This document shows, piece by piece, positions 11,044-22,872 of a DNA stretch of 64,000 nucleotides. The stretch lies in assembly GCA_033807775.1 (NCBI GenBank), contig CM066325.1, forward strand, positions 17,913,301-17,977,300, written 5' to 3'. Within the stretch, counting starts at the first letter, position 1, and every line of letters begins with the position of its first letter. The DNA is from Saussurea involucrata. Lineage: Eukaryota; Streptophyta; Magnoliopsida; Asterales; Asteraceae. The notes below the pieces were generated by a model. It searched no databases. It was not told the origin of the DNA and was given only the letters and a program-made list of their open reading frames with translations. A program made the translations under genes and the position numbers.

Positions 11044-11460
11044 TTGAAAAAAAGGAATTTTGCCTTAAACAGTCAAAAGTACAATCTCTTATTCTTCCTA
11101 TACCCACTATAGACTCTTATGTCTAGAAATACCCATAACTTACGCAGAAGAACTTATGCGAATAAATTTTTATACGTAACTTTGGTTTTCCTCCTAAAAA
11201 TTAAATAAAAAACATTTTTTAATAAGTTTACGCAGGAAGTTTTTTGCGTAAGTTTTCCGTCCCACATGTCCGCGTAAAATCCGCGTGTGTGCCACGTGTA
11301 TTCCATGTTGGATTTTCAACCGAAAATAAAAGTTTACGAGAAAAAGATAAAAAAAACTTACGCAAAGATAAGTCTCTGCGTAAGTTTTAAATATTTTTTA
11401 TATAAATTTTTTTATTTTTTAAGGATCATTGTACAACTGATTTGCCAACACACTTAAATC

Positions 11461-11703
11461 TAGATGTGAGCAAAACACGACCGACCCGACCACCCGAACC
11501 ACCCGGAAAAGCGTCACCCGACCACCCGAACTACCCGAACCCGATTATTTTTGCGGATATTTCGGATTGGGGCGGGTACCCTTAGACCAAACCCGATCCG
11601 TCCGAAATATCCGAAGTTTTCTTGATGTTGTCTGAAATATCCGAACTTTTCTTCATAATCCTCCTCGTCCTCGTCATTTTGGTGTTGTGTATGTGTGTGT
11701 GTC

Positions 11704-11737
<34 letters not shown>

Positions 11738-12368
11738 TAGAGTACCTGTGTGTGTATATATATATATATACGACCTGCTGTGTATGTTTTGTGTGTGTAT
11801 CAGTGTATGTATATATATATACACAACCTGCTGTGTGTGTGTGTATCAGTGTATGTATATATATATACGACCTGCTGTGTGTGTGTCAGTGTATATATAT
11901 ATATATATTGCTGCGAGAGATAGAGAAAGAGAGAAAGAAGGGGGAGAAGAAAGGGGTTAAAGGAGACTGGTAGTTTTCTTTCTTCACAGTTCACTCGACA
12001 AAGAGAGAGAGAGATAGGAGAGGAGGATATGTAAATCTGTGTGAATTAATGATGTATCATTTCCAAAGGATGTTGGAGAGAGAAAAGGAACTTGGGAACT
12101 TGGGATATAGCTGTCATAGAGAGAAAAGAAAGCTGGTGGGTTTTCTTTATTAATTATGCCTGCTTTATTTGATTTCAACTTTCAAGCAAATAATCACTTT
12201 AGAACCCGATGGCCCCGACCCAAAATACCCGAAATCCGATCCCCCCGAAATCCGATATCCGAAATTATTCTTGGACGGATTTCGGGTTTCGTATCTCCCC
12301 CCCGAAACCCGATCGGGTGGTGGGTTTTTGGTCCGAACCCGACCGACCCGACCCGATGCTCACCCCTA
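11461..12368. mobile_element. hAT-type non-autonomous element nested in the MULE
   Basis: Ends TAGATGTGAGC and GCTCACCCCTA pair over about 11 bases. A perfect 8 bp duplication CTTAAATC flanks them (11453-11460 and 12369-12376). The subterminal regions are rich in CCCGACC/CCCGAA repeats at both ends. The middle holds microsatellites and a GA-rich stretch (11910-12130) that looks like a plant 5' UTR or promoter. No transposase frame. Confidence 0.88.
11697..11908. repeat. Compound TG/TA/GA microsatellite with roughly 50 bp repeat
   Basis: TG, TA and GA runs, then three imperfect copies of a unit containing ACCTGCTGTGTGTG, TATCAGTGTATG and a TA run. Confidence 0.85.
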
Positions 12369-12896
12369 CTTAAATCTGATTTTTTTATTCTTAATTATTT
12401 TTTCTTTTCTAAAAATAATATAAATCTAAAAACCTAAAAAATGTAGAATTTTTTATAAAAATCATATACATTTTTTAAACCAATATTTTTAACATATTCA
12501 AAAAACATGTGTTTTGTATTATTTTTAAAGATTTTTTATATAAAGATTTTTTTAAATATATATTTAAAACTTACGCAGAGACTTTTCTTTGCGTTATTTT
12601 TTTATCTTTCCGCGTAAACTTTTATTTTCGATTGAAAATCCAACGGAGTACACGTGGACTTTATGCGGACACGTGGGACAGAAAAGTTTACGCAGAGAAA
12701 ATTCTCTGGGTAAACTTATTAAAAAATGTTTTTTCTTTAATTTTTGGGACGAAAAAAAACTTACGCAGATAAATTTCTCCACATAAGTTTTTCTGTGTAA
12801 GTTGTGAGTATTTCTGGACATAGGGGTTTAAACTGGGTATAGGAAGAAGGATGGATTATACTTTGGCTATTTGAGGCAAAATCCCTTTGAAAAAAA

Positions 12897-13393
12897 TTGT
12901 TCAATAATGATGTGTTCAAATGCATAATATTTGAACTTATTTTGAAGGTATCGATTAAACGATTATAATGTCATAGTTTGTAAAATAAAAAAAACATATT
13001 TTAATGTATTTTAGTTAACATACTATTATACATGTTAATGTGATAAGGGTACATGAAAAATGAAAAATGAAAAAGAAAAGAATATAAAACTCAATTAAAT
13101 AACTAATTATAGATGTATAAAGTGTAAATATTATAAATAAATAATAATTTTGTTTTTAATTATCATGTTGAACGTGAGACTTTTGAAACTTTTAAATTTG
13201 TACATTATGTGTGAGATTTTTTCGTACCTCTTAAAAAATCAAGAATAATCGTAATAGATATTTTTAATGAGTATAGATAGATAAACATAGATAAGGCTTC
13301 AAAATGTAAAGGTTTAAAAAAAATCGATACACCATTCTTAAAAAATCTTGATACGTATGTATGACATTTTACAATATTATTAAATTAAAAACT
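12897..13393. repeat. AT-rich dispersed or tandem repeat, left part
   Basis: Shares an order of motifs (AAACGATTA, TTGTAAAA, ATGTATTTTAGTTAACAT, AATGTGATAA, TAAAA) with four diverged units at 17090-17925. The solo LTR at 13394 interrupts the block. No gene. Confidence 0.7.
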
Positions 13394-14558
13394 TGTAACA
13401 CCTTGAAATTTCCATAATTGATGTATTATTTATTTTGGAAGAATGGTTATAATAATGGAATGATATTATTTTAACCTTATGTCAAAAAGGGGTCAAAAGT
13501 AAGTTTGACCGAAGTTTGAGGTTATTAGTATAAATTTGTAAACTTCAGGGTAGATTTGGCCATTTGCTGAGAGTTGATTTATACTTAAGGTTTGAGGCGG
13601 CTAGTGATTGAGAAATATCTCAATTTGGTTTCCTGAAGTCGGTTTCAACAAGCAGATAAATAGAAAGATTCTTGAATCCTAAATTGCTCCGGTGTTCGAT
13701 TTTGGTATTCAAATCAATCTTTTAGTAATGGATCATCAGGTTATGCTGATTTTGATTAGGTTTCAATTTTGGTGTAAGAAGTTGAAGGTGAATTGAATTA
13801 AAGTGCAGTCTGTATTCAAACTCTAAATCTCAGGTGAGTTCATCTCTTTGATAAATTTTAGGTGATACCATCTAATTCATGTTTGATTTGAGTTTAGAAA
13901 TGGTATTGGTAAACTTGGGTTACTAGTTTAGGAAGATATCTCCACTGGTTCGTAGAATTGTACTGAAAATTGATGCGCATATCGACATCCCGGTATCAAA
14001 GTACCAGTGTCGAGCCCCAGATTTGTTTCCGGATCCGGTATGCGAATGGGATCCGGTTTCAAATGGGATCCGGTCTCATTTGGGATCCGGTCTCATTTGG
14101 GATCCGGTTTCATTTTGGGTCCCGGTTTCGGACAGTTCCGGATCGGTACCATTCGGGTAAGTTCCGAATTGTGTTACCGGATACTGAATGTGACTCTGGA
14201 TGGTTCCGGACTTGAGAGTCCGGATACTATTTCTGGATGGTTCTGGACTTTGAGTCCTTTCCGATGAGCTTTCCGGATAGTTCCAGATTAGCAGAACCCC
14301 CGTGTAATAACCGGGTACGTTATTGGTTTATTAATTTTTATTATTTTTAGTTTAAGGTAAGTTTGGGATTAGTTTTATGGAGTTATAAGTTAATGGGTAA
14401 GTTTTAATTTTAATTTAGAGATTGGAGGGTTAAAGTTGCCATTAGATGAAAGTATGGGGTTTGTTTGGTTAATGTGATTAAACTACACCACACCCACCGC
14501 CCCTTTTCTTTCATTTAGAGTGAGGTGTCTCACTTAGAGACACTTAGTATTATTAAGT

Positions 14559-14597
<39 letters not shown>

Positions 14598-14913
14598 AGT
14601 TTTCACGGCAAAGAGAGAAGAGAGGAAAAAGAGAGAGAATTGAGAAAGAAAAACTAAGAAGAAGAAGAAGAAAGTTGATGATTCTCAGCTGGATTATTAG
14701 AAGCAACACAAGAACACAAAGGTAACAATCTTATATAAATTCCTTCATTTATGTTTATTAATTTTCTAAAAGGTTTATAAATGGGTTTTGATGAATTATG
14801 GATGTTTTTGGGAAACTGAGTTTATGGTCTTAAGTATATCTGCAAAATTACAGAAACATTCATGGTTTAAATCTATAAATTTCTGGGTTAAGTATGAACT
14901 TAGTGGACTGAGA

Positions 14914-15180
14914 CAGTTATGAATGTCGCAGTAGTGGGTTGCGACAGTTATGGTAGTTGCGACAGTTATAAGTATCGCAACCTTGGGTTGCGACAAGCTC
15001 ATTGATATCGCAATGGTTAGTTGCGACATGTGGTGTATCGCAACAGTTGGTTGCGACATGATGTATATCGCAACAGTTGGTTGCGATATGCTACTATGTC
15101 GCAGTAGTTAATTGCGACATGTACTATGTGTTGCGACAAGGGGTTATCACAGCTAGTTGGTTGCGATATGAGTCGAGGAT
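14914..15180. repeat. TTGCGACA / TATCGCAA inverted-motif array
   Basis: Around a dozen alternating TTGCGA and TCGCAA motifs spaced about 15-30 bases apart, able to form many alternative GTTGCGA/TCGCAAC stems. Confidence 0.8.
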
Positions 15181-15325
15181 TTTGGATTATTTAAGATTAT
15201 TAGTTTTTAAGGAATCAATTGAGGGTAAAAGATAATTGTATTAAATTGTTCCAGATTCTGTGAATTTTGGGTGAAGGATTGGATTACTAGAGAAAAGCTT
15301 GGAAGGGTTTTTGATAAGCAATCAG

Positions 15326-15750
15326 GTGAGTTTTACTTTAAAATGTTTTCAAACTGGAATACATATATGTGTGGATTGAGAATGTGATAGATGGTGTGAT
15401 TATGTGTTTATGTTTGAAATATAATATATTGATATGTATATTGTATTTACATGAGCATTACACTACACGAGAGCACGTTGGCCAGGCTTAGGACCGGTGG
15501 AGTTTTGGCTGTACGGAGGGACAACGGTGTTGGCTGTAATTTTAGTACAACAGAGTAAATTGATTAGTTGGCTCGCAACCAACTAATTTGGCCATGGGAA
15601 TGAGGAGTTGTACACAACGCACGAGTCTTGCTTGGTATTTAATTACTTGTGGTTTATGGTGTTTGTACAAATGATTTTAAACTGACAGGGATTATCTCAC
15701 TAGACCGTTTGGTCTAACCCTCATTTTGTTTTCAAAAATATGTATTCCAG
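15326..15750 (+). promoter_or_regulatory. Predicted LTR intron of the nested solo LTR (donor 15326, acceptor 15750)
   Basis: ATCAG|GTGAGTTTT at 15326. Hairpin CTCACTAGACCGTTTGGTCTA at 15696-15716 followed by CTAACC, then a T-rich run to TATTCCAG|G at 15750. The stem is TAGACC/GGTCTA, different from the TAGGC/GCCTA of the other group. Confidence 0.45.
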
Positions 15751-16124
15751 GTTGAGGAACTTTTATTAGCAAAGGAAATGATAAAGTGTAGGATGCGGTT
15801 GATAGCTGACGAAGATTAGGAAATGCTTATGTTTTATATTGTATAGTTTTGAGACTATGGGACCGTACGTGATTTATTATGTATCTTTTGGTTATGAAGC
15901 TATGATATGTGAAATATGTTATTTGATGTATGTTTTGGGAACCGGGTCGTTACACCCCGTGCTAAGTCGCCGAAGAGGGACAATTGAGAATAAGGGTATG
16001 ATAGATTATTTGGGATTCTTAGCTTTGAGAATATTATATGAAATGTTTTGTGCGTTCGAGTAAATATGCACGTATGCTAGTAAGTGTAATGGATCCATAG
16101 GCACTAGTATTATGTAATCACGTG

Positions 16125-16560
16125 GAATAGGCATGGTGCTAATCGTAATTCCCGTGAATTTGAGAAACGTGGAATAGGTCGGGCTCTTAATGGTAATTCC
16201 CGTTGATTTGAAATGCGGAATAGGCCGGGATCTAATGGTAATTCCCATTTAGTGTTATGATGTGATGAACGTGGAATAGGTCGGACACTTAATGGCAATT
16301 CCCGTTGATTGGAAATGAGGAATAGGCCGGGCGCTTAATGGTAACTCCCATTTCGTATTGTGATGAGAAATGTGGAATAGGCAAAGTAAATTGTAATTCC
16401 CATTTCGTATTATGATGAGAAATCTTGGAATATGCGTGAGTTAATCGTAATTCCTGATTTCTATGGGAATGTATGAGATATGCATAAAGTAAATTGTAAT
16501 CTCTACTTCCACTCCAAGAAATAGGCATAAAGTAAATTGTAATTTCTTGGATATGAGCAA
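16125..16560. repeat. GGAATAGGC...GTAATTCC hairpin array
   Basis: About nine imperfect units of 45-60 bp, each with GGAAT near its left end and ATTCC near its right end. Confidence 0.8.
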
Positions 16561-17078
16561 TGATCTAGAATCTGGGATGATTCGTAGTAGGCTCTAGAAC
16601 ATGATAATATGACTTACTCAGTGTTTGTCATATTCATGGAACCGGGTATATTCTTGTCATCGAAAGATGTTATGTGTACGGTAAGAATGATGGCAAATCA
16701 GGTTTGTTTATATGCTTTGTTTACGTTTGGTTTCAAAGCTTATAATGTGTTAATTTGGAAAACTGGATGTTCTCACTAGGCGTAAGCCTAATCTTTTCAA
16801 ATTAACTTTTCTTACCAGGTATTTACTCGGGAAGGAATAAGCAGGGATGAGTGTCGAAGAGTACCAGAGCTTTGGTTTTGGAAATATTGTGAATAACCTT
16901 ATGAACTGATTTTGTGTTCATATATCAGACCAGCTGGTTGTTCATGGTGCATCATTTGTAAGTATGCAAATTTGTCACTATATCTCGGTTGTGAATGAAA
17001 GTTTGGAAGTTATAGTGGAAAAACTCTGATAAATTTTAAGGTTTAAATTTAGTGTGAATTTCAGGGTGTTTCAAAACT

Positions 17079-17925
17079 ATTCAATAATGAACTTAATTTG
17101 AAATTATGGACGTAAAGATTATAACGATATAATTGTAAAAAAAATGCATTTTACAATGTATTTTAGTTAACATGTGATTATGTATTTTTAATATAATAAA
17201 GGTGTAAAATTAAAAATTAAAACCTAATAAATATATAATTTGAATGTATTGATGAAACGATTAAGATGATATTGATGAAACGATTAAGATGATATAACTT
17301 GTAAAACGAATAAATGTATTTTTAATGTATTTTATCTTATATACGGTTATTTATGATTATATGATAAAAATCTAAAATGAATAATGAAAAAAATAAATGA
17401 TTAAAAGTAATTCAATAACTAATTATTAAGTATTAACTTTAACTTATTAAAAAATGGGGCGTGGGTTAAAGAGAGGTTGGTGGGAAAGTGGGTGTGGAGG
17501 GGTTGTACATCAAGCTTGGCATATAGATTTCAAGATTTAGAAAATAACTTATTTATAACTTTTATATAGTAGTATAGATTTGTAAAAAAATGCTTTTTAT
17601 AGTGTATTATAGTTAATATATTATTATGTATTTTTAATATGATAAAAGTGCTAAATGAAAAATAAAAACGTAAGAAATATAAAACAATGTAATTTGTATA
17701 TATATTTATGATATTTAATAATATGATTAAATCAATATTTGATTAATTTTGTAGGTATTAACGAGACGATTACAATAATATAATTTGTAAAACAAAAATG
17801 AAATGCAGTTTAATTCATATACGATTATTTATGTTAATGTGATAAGAATATAAAATCAAAAATCAAAAAGTAACGAATTAAAAGTAAAGTAAAGAACTAA
17901 TTCAATGGGTATGAAATGTAACCTT
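17079..17925. repeat. AT-rich repeat units, right part
   Basis: Four diverged units start near 17100, 17265, 17545 and 17750, related to 12945-13140. No coding frame. Confidence 0.65.
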
Positions 17926-18885
17926 AAATCTTGAAAATAACCGTTTCAACATTTCAATATACTAGTATAGATTTATTTTCAATTTTTTGTATTAGTGTTT
18001 ATATTTTACTTTTTCTTTTTCAATTTTAAAGATAGTTTTTAATGTTGAAATAAAATATCTGCTTAAAATTTTCATTTTCTCTATTTTAAAAAAGTTATGG
18101 CTTTAAACTCTATATTATCTTAATTATGTAATTAGTATTTTTATTATTATATTTATATTAACGTCTTTTTATATTATTATATTGAAGTCTTATATTAATA
18201 TATTTATTATTTAACGTATTATATAGACAACTCAATTATAATCTGTTGTTATATCATATTCTTTTCTTAATGTTATCTTAGATTACGTATGTCATACTTT
18301 ATTACTATCATATTATTATACTATTAGTCTACTTGTACAATACAACGTGATATATCTCGATTTTAATGTTCTAATTTATTTTAATGTGTGGTTTTGAGAA
18401 AACGGTTAAAGTTTTTTTTTTATAAATTTGTTTAAAGAATGGGGATTTGAAAGTGATTAGAGATAAATATTAATTAATAAGAGTCAACGATTTAAGGATT
18501 TGAAGGTTATCAGAGATAAGTATTAATCAAGTAATCAACATTAAAAACAGTACATAAAGTTTCATTAGTTGTTTTTAAGAGATTTTAAGTAATTAGCATT
18601 AAATAGCGGTACATGAAGCTTTAGAAATTAATTTTAAAAGTTTTTCATAAATGTTTTATAATATAATATAGATTATCAAATATTATTATTCACACAATTG
18701 TATTATATAGATAATTCAATTATAATATATTGTTATACTTCTCACACAGTTGGACCAAGAAAACATTAAAAGACGTCTAGTTAAAACATTTGGGATTCAA
18801 AATATGTTGTATTTTTATAATTGTATTATATTTTAAAAAACCAACATAGAATTCCGTAACTTCTAGTTTATCAAATAAAACAGCT
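17926..18885. other. AT-rich sequence without visible gene
   Basis: Over 75 percent A+T by eye, with short runs related to its neighbours. I see no ORF, TIR or LTR here. Confidence 0.5.
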
Positions 18886-19174
18886 TAATTTAAAGAGTAA
18901 GATTTGGTCCCTGTGGTTTTATGAAATTTTGGATCCCTCCCTCAAATGAAATAATTACATTTATAGTCATTGTGGTTTCACTTTTGTTATGGATTAGGTC
19001 CCTATCACTAACCCCCTTAACTTTAGGTCCGTCAAATCAGGAGCTCTTTTGTCATTTACATTTTCTTTCATTTTGTTTTCAAAAATAAAATATTTATATT
19101 ATACATAATTCATATATATTATGAATTAACCCGCTGTTCTTGAAAGTCCGGATTTTGACCTCTGCAACCAAACC

Positions 19175-20655
19175 ATGATATTCTCACCGGCGTCGCCACC
19201 ATCGATCACCACACCATCGATGTTTCCCCTTTCACTCTGCCCCACCTTTCTTTACACCACCACTTCGGCCACCACCATACCCACCAGAATCTCAACCCCA
19301 TGGAAACCATTACCTTCCACTTCACATTTCTTCACTTCCCTAAAAACCCCTCAGAAATTACCCTATTTTCCTCTCGCCGCTGGAAGTTCCGGTGGCGGTG
19401 CCAACGGTCGCGGCAAACTCAAATAATTGGTGGAAGAATTAGTCTAGTGAAGACAACGATGATGACGAAAATTCACACACAAAACGTGTTATTTTCTACG
19501 CATTAATCTCTTCACTATGCTTCGCTTTCCTCTTTCACTCCGCTTCTCGAGCTTACACAATTGAATCGAGAACAGAAAACGAAGAAAAAGTTGGTTGGGA
19601 AGTGAAAGGAGGTAAACGAACAAAACTCATATCTGACCCATTCAGAGATGTGTTTGTTGTTCCATCTGGGCTTGGTAATCTTCTTTGTCACCACCTACAA
19701 TCGACAGCTGCATGTCCTCCATCTTGGTTTCCTTTTTGCCACCACATAGCACTACCAGCAATTGGTGAAACCATCGATCCCCCGTTCAATGTTTGACGAG
19801 CTGTAAAATCAAAATATAAAGTTTCATCAAGAAAAAATATGAGCAAAATCATGTAATTAAGCTTCATTTCCATTGATCTTAAACCACATTTCTTCAAGGT
19901 CTTGATGAAATATTCAATTTGTAAATGGGTTTCAACATTCAACTTTCTATATTGCTGTTTTAATGGAGTTTTGCGTTAAAAAAAACTTGCAGGTTCAGGA
20001 AGTGGAACTGGGTGGTTTTCTGGGCAATATCGATGTTATTCCAGATGCTTTTCGTGCAGTTTCAGAGACTTCATCTTCTTCATCCAGTTATGAATTCCAT
20101 ACCACTTCTTCTGGGATTCAGATTTTGGCATTCAACTGTTCCAATGATTATAGAACTCGATTTCTGAATGGAGGATTCAATTTGTTTTCATTGGAAACTT
20201 CCAAAGTCATTGACTTTATTGGGACATAAGTCAATAAATCATTCTCCATTAACGAAGTTGCTGTTGAGTTGTTTGAGAGGCTACCATAGGAGCTCAAGGA
20301 GCTTAAAGATCAGGTATAGGGGGTGTTTGGGAGTGCTTATATTTTTGACTTATTTGCTTATAGCTTCTCTCCACCGCAAATAAGCAGTTTGGAGTGTTTG
20401 GATAGAAAAAATCAAAAGTGCTTATTTGTTTCTCCTCACCACAAATAAATTGTTTTTGATAAGTCAATCCATACCTACTTATTTCCTTATCTATCCAAAT
20501 TACATTTTTACCCTCAATTTTTAACAAACACTTTTTAAAAACTACTTTTCCTCACCACATAAGCAAATAACCATAAGTTAAAAATATAAGCACTCCCAAA
20601 CACCCCCATAATATCTTTTCTTTGTTCCTTCTTGCAGCAGATCTGGAAACTTCAT
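19175..20655 (+). pseudogene. Captured fragment of a host gene, probably plastid-targeted, identity unknown
   Basis: Exon 1: ATG at 19175 opens a Ser/Thr/Pro-rich, acid-poor N terminus like a plastid transit peptide, ending in a Gly-rich stretch (GSSGGGANGRG). After a one-base frame change, the segment to about 19672 holds a hydrophobic run (VIFYALISSLCFAFLF) and a charged region (VGWEVKGGKRTKLI). A GT at about 19673 and TTGCAG at 19992 bound an intron-like gap. Exon 2 (19993-20313) is in one frame with stops at 20227-20229 and 20287-20289. It ends at a donor-like CAG|GTATAG, and CTTGCAG at 20637 would begin exon 3. Retained introns mean DNA-level capture rather than retroposition. I do not recognise the protein. 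Confidence 0.65.
20319..20607. mobile_element. Short MITE in the intron of the captured gene fragment
   Basis: TIR GGGGGTGTTTGGGAGTGCTT at both ends, flanked by ATA (20316-20318 and 20608-20610). 289 bp. It resembles the MITE at 30427-30772. Confidence 0.85.
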
Positions 20656-20974
20656 AATATATATGAATTATGTATAATATAATATTTTATTTTTGAAAAA
20701 AAAATAAAAAAATATATAAAATGACCAAAGAGCCCCTGATTTGACGGACCTAAAGTTAAGGGGGTTAGTGACAGGACCTAATCCATAACAAAAGTGAAAC
20801 CACAATGACTATGTAATTATTTCATTTGAGAGACCCAATCCAAAACTTCATAAAACCATAGGGACCAAATCCATAATTTACTCTACTTCAAAATATTTTG
20901 ATGGTTACAAATAGAAAGAAACTTTCCTTCTATTTAAAAAAAATGTTGGCAGGACATGAATGATATAGAATATA

Positions 20975-21605
20975 GAGCAAATTACATAAATCGTCCCTGT
21001 GGTATGGTCATATTTTGGATATGGTCCCTAAAATGCATTAATTACACTGAGCGTCCCTGTGGTTCGACTAACCGCACGCAGAGGGTCCTTCCCTCTAACG
21101 AAATCTGTTAACCCAGTTAACTCAAGTGGTATTTCGGTCTTTTTACTCTCTCTTTTGTCCTTTTCCTAATAAAAAATAAAAATATAGATAAATAAATAAA
21201 TAAAGAAGGTGGACCCACACTTACCCCATTTTCTTCTTCCTCATGAGTAGTCATGATCACCATCACCAAATCCACTAAACTTTTGTTCTTCCTATATATA
21301 CATTCTAACTGTACACCCCACCTTCTCCACACTTCCACTCTGAATAATCTGTATGGCACTTGTTAAAGAAATCATGGGTTGTTCCATGATGGAGAAATCT
21401 CCGTTTCTTTCTTCAAACATTCTTAATACCATTAATCATAATCAGTTTTATTTGAACCCAGTTTTTGTTCTGATTCATATGTCCAGGTCCGACCAATTCA
21501 TGAAAACGATTCGAACGAGGACTCCGGTGGTGGTGGTGGTGGTTGCCATAAGTGAAGATTTGGCCAAATTTGTGATTTTTATTTCATTGTTACCACCCTC
21601 TCTCA

Positions 21606-21644
<39 letters not shown>

Positions 21645-22168
21645 CACATAATAGATGCAAAAAACCCACCTGCTAAAACGAGATGCGATTTTCCGGCGAG
21701 AGCTCCGACGAGATGCGATTTTCCGGCGACTTCTTCACCAACCAAAAACTCTTGATTTCTTGCTGGATTTCATGTCAAAATGATACAAAAAGATCGAAAC
21801 AATGAAACGAATAGATCTGTGGTGGTTTATTCGAACAAAAACAATTTTTCCGACGAGATTTTGCAGAATCCGGCCAAAAACGATTTTGTGAGGAAGAAGA
21901 AAGGGGGTAGGGGGTAGGGGGGTGTAAGGGTGGGTCCACCTTCTTTATTTTTTATCTATTTTTTTATTTCTTATTAGGAAAAAGACAAAAGAGAGAGTAA
22001 AAAGACCAAAATACCCCTTGAGTTAACTGGGTTAACAGATTCCGTTAGAATGAGGGACCCTCTGTGTGCGGTTAGTCGAACCACATGGACGCTCAGTGTA
22101 ATTAATGCGTTTTAGGGACCATATCCAAAATATGACCATACCACATGGACGATTTATGTAATTTACTC
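20975..22168. mobile_element. MULE with about 270 bp TIRs and an internal gene-like segment
   Basis: GAGCAAATTACATAAATCG on the left pairs with CGATTTATGTAATTTACTC on the right. The flanking 9 bp duplication TAGAATATA is perfect (20966-20974 and 22169-22177). The long inverted repeats include the TTAACTGGGTTAACAGAT region. No transposase. Confidence 0.92.
21353..21676 (+). pseudogene. Possible captured 5' end of a host gene, unidentified
   Basis: A TATA-like CCTATATATAC at 21291-21301 lies about 55 bp before an ATG opening MALVKEIMGCSMMEKSPFLS. The frame then runs into a GGT repeat and a TA microsatellite (21609-21643), so only roughly the first 60 codons look protein-like. It could be a captured promoter plus first exon, or chance. 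No family recognised. Confidence 0.35.
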
Positions 22169-22177
22169 TAGAATATA

Positions 22178-22563
22178 TCAAGGTTTTTTTGGTAAATAGT
22201 TTTAAACTTTAATACTAGATTAAAAAATTTAGATAAAGAATAAGCAGTATTATAATATGAACTATCAATTAACTTTTTATATGTTTTCTTCTTCATTGTA
22301 ATTAATTAATATGTACGGGCCCTTAATATAATATCAAATTCTTTTCAATCCCTATTAGATACTAAAAAATCAATAAATTTATGTCTCTTTTATTTACTAA
22401 ATTTTGAACTACTGTTATATACTTAAAAATTTTGGGCCTTTATTTCTTGTAAGCCTGGACGTATGTCCGACCCGCCCTCCCCTGGCACGACCCTGAAAGA
22501 AAGATGGAATCTCATTTTATTTTGATTTTCTAATTCACTTTTAGATTGCCATCCTTTGTTGTC
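22178..22563. other. AT-rich intergenic sequence, no gene seen
   Basis: No frame or repeat boundary that I can support. Confidence 0.4.
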
Positions 22564-22800
22564 CATATTAAACAAGTCTCTCAACATGGGTGGTTACATT
22601 AATGTTAATTTGATACCTTTATGTTATCTACCATTATAATCAAACTTATAAAGACTTTAATGAAATCTCGTTCAACCTATGAAGATCATATTAAACAAGT
22701 CTCTCAATAAAGGTGGTTACATTAATTTCAATTTGATGTCTTTATGTTATCTACCATAAGCAAACTTATATAGAATTTAACGGAATCTCGTATACCTACT
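22564..22800. repeat. Tandem duplication of a 123 bp unit
   Basis: CATATTAAACAAGTCTCTCAA begins at 22564 and again at 22687. The two units share most of their length with scattered substitutions. Confidence 0.85.
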
Positions 22801-22872
22801 AACCTATAAAGGTCGTAGTAAGGTCCCATACACAAAGCAAATGCATGTTGAGGTAGAGGGGGCACTTGTGCC

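Larger units (their letters stand above)
11053..12886. mobile_element. Long-TIR MULE-type element, non-autonomous
   Basis: Terminal inverted repeats of about 350-400 bp start AGGRATTTTGCCTYAAA at both ends. A perfect 9 bp duplication TTGAAAAAA flanks them (11044-11052 and 12887-12895). The arms carry many TTACGCAG/CTGCGTAA motifs. Without the nested hAT the element is about 920 bp, nearly all TIR, and has no transposase. Confidence 0.9.
14303..15954 (+). repeat. Nested solo LTR of a second gypsy-like family
   Basis: TGTAATAACCGGG to GGGTCGTTACA, flanked by CCCCG at 14298-14302 and 15955-15959. Removing it restores the CCCCCGTGCTAAGTCGCC sequence that is intact in the related LTR at 27340, which proves the nesting. 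1652 bp. Confidence 0.95.
13834..16818 (+). promoter_or_regulatory. Predicted LTR intron (donor 13834, acceptor 16818)
   Basis: CAG|GTGAGTTC at 13834. Hairpin CTCACTAGGCGTAAGCCTA at 16772-16790, with CTAAT after it, then AACTTTTCTTACCAG|G ending at 16818. A later solo LTR (14303-15954) sits inside it. Inferred from sequence only. Confidence 0.45.
13394..17073 (+). repeat. Solo LTR of a gypsy-like family, containing a second solo LTR
   Basis: Starts TGTAACACCTTG, ends GGTGTTTCA, with a perfect 5 bp duplication AAACT (13389-13393 and 17074-17078). About 2023 bp remain after subtracting the inner LTR. It shares a TCCGGA-rich block, a GGAATAGGC/ATTCC array, and a hairpin-acceptor module with the LTRs at 26375, 32008 and 38385. 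The absence of any interior suggests LTR-LTR recombination. Confidence 0.92.
18895..20883. mobile_element. MULE carrying a host gene fragment (Pack-MULE-like)
   Basis: TIRs of about 170 bp start GAGTAAGATTTGGTCCCTG on the left and GAGTAAATTATGGATTTGG on the right. Flanks TAATTTAAA and TACTTCAAA match at 7 of 9 bases, a plausible old MULE duplication. Between the TIRs lie exon-like sequences of a host gene and no transposase. Confidence 0.82.

Noticed and set aside
17925..17975. Possible Helitron end (CTAG before T after AT-rich repeats)
   Set aside because: No 16-20 bp GC-rich hairpin precedes it, no 5' TC end or Rep/helicase is visible, and such short motifs are common in AT-rich DNA.
20228..20383. 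Short plus-strand frame after the captured exon
   Set aside because: It is an out-of-frame reading of exon 2 and the MITE edge.
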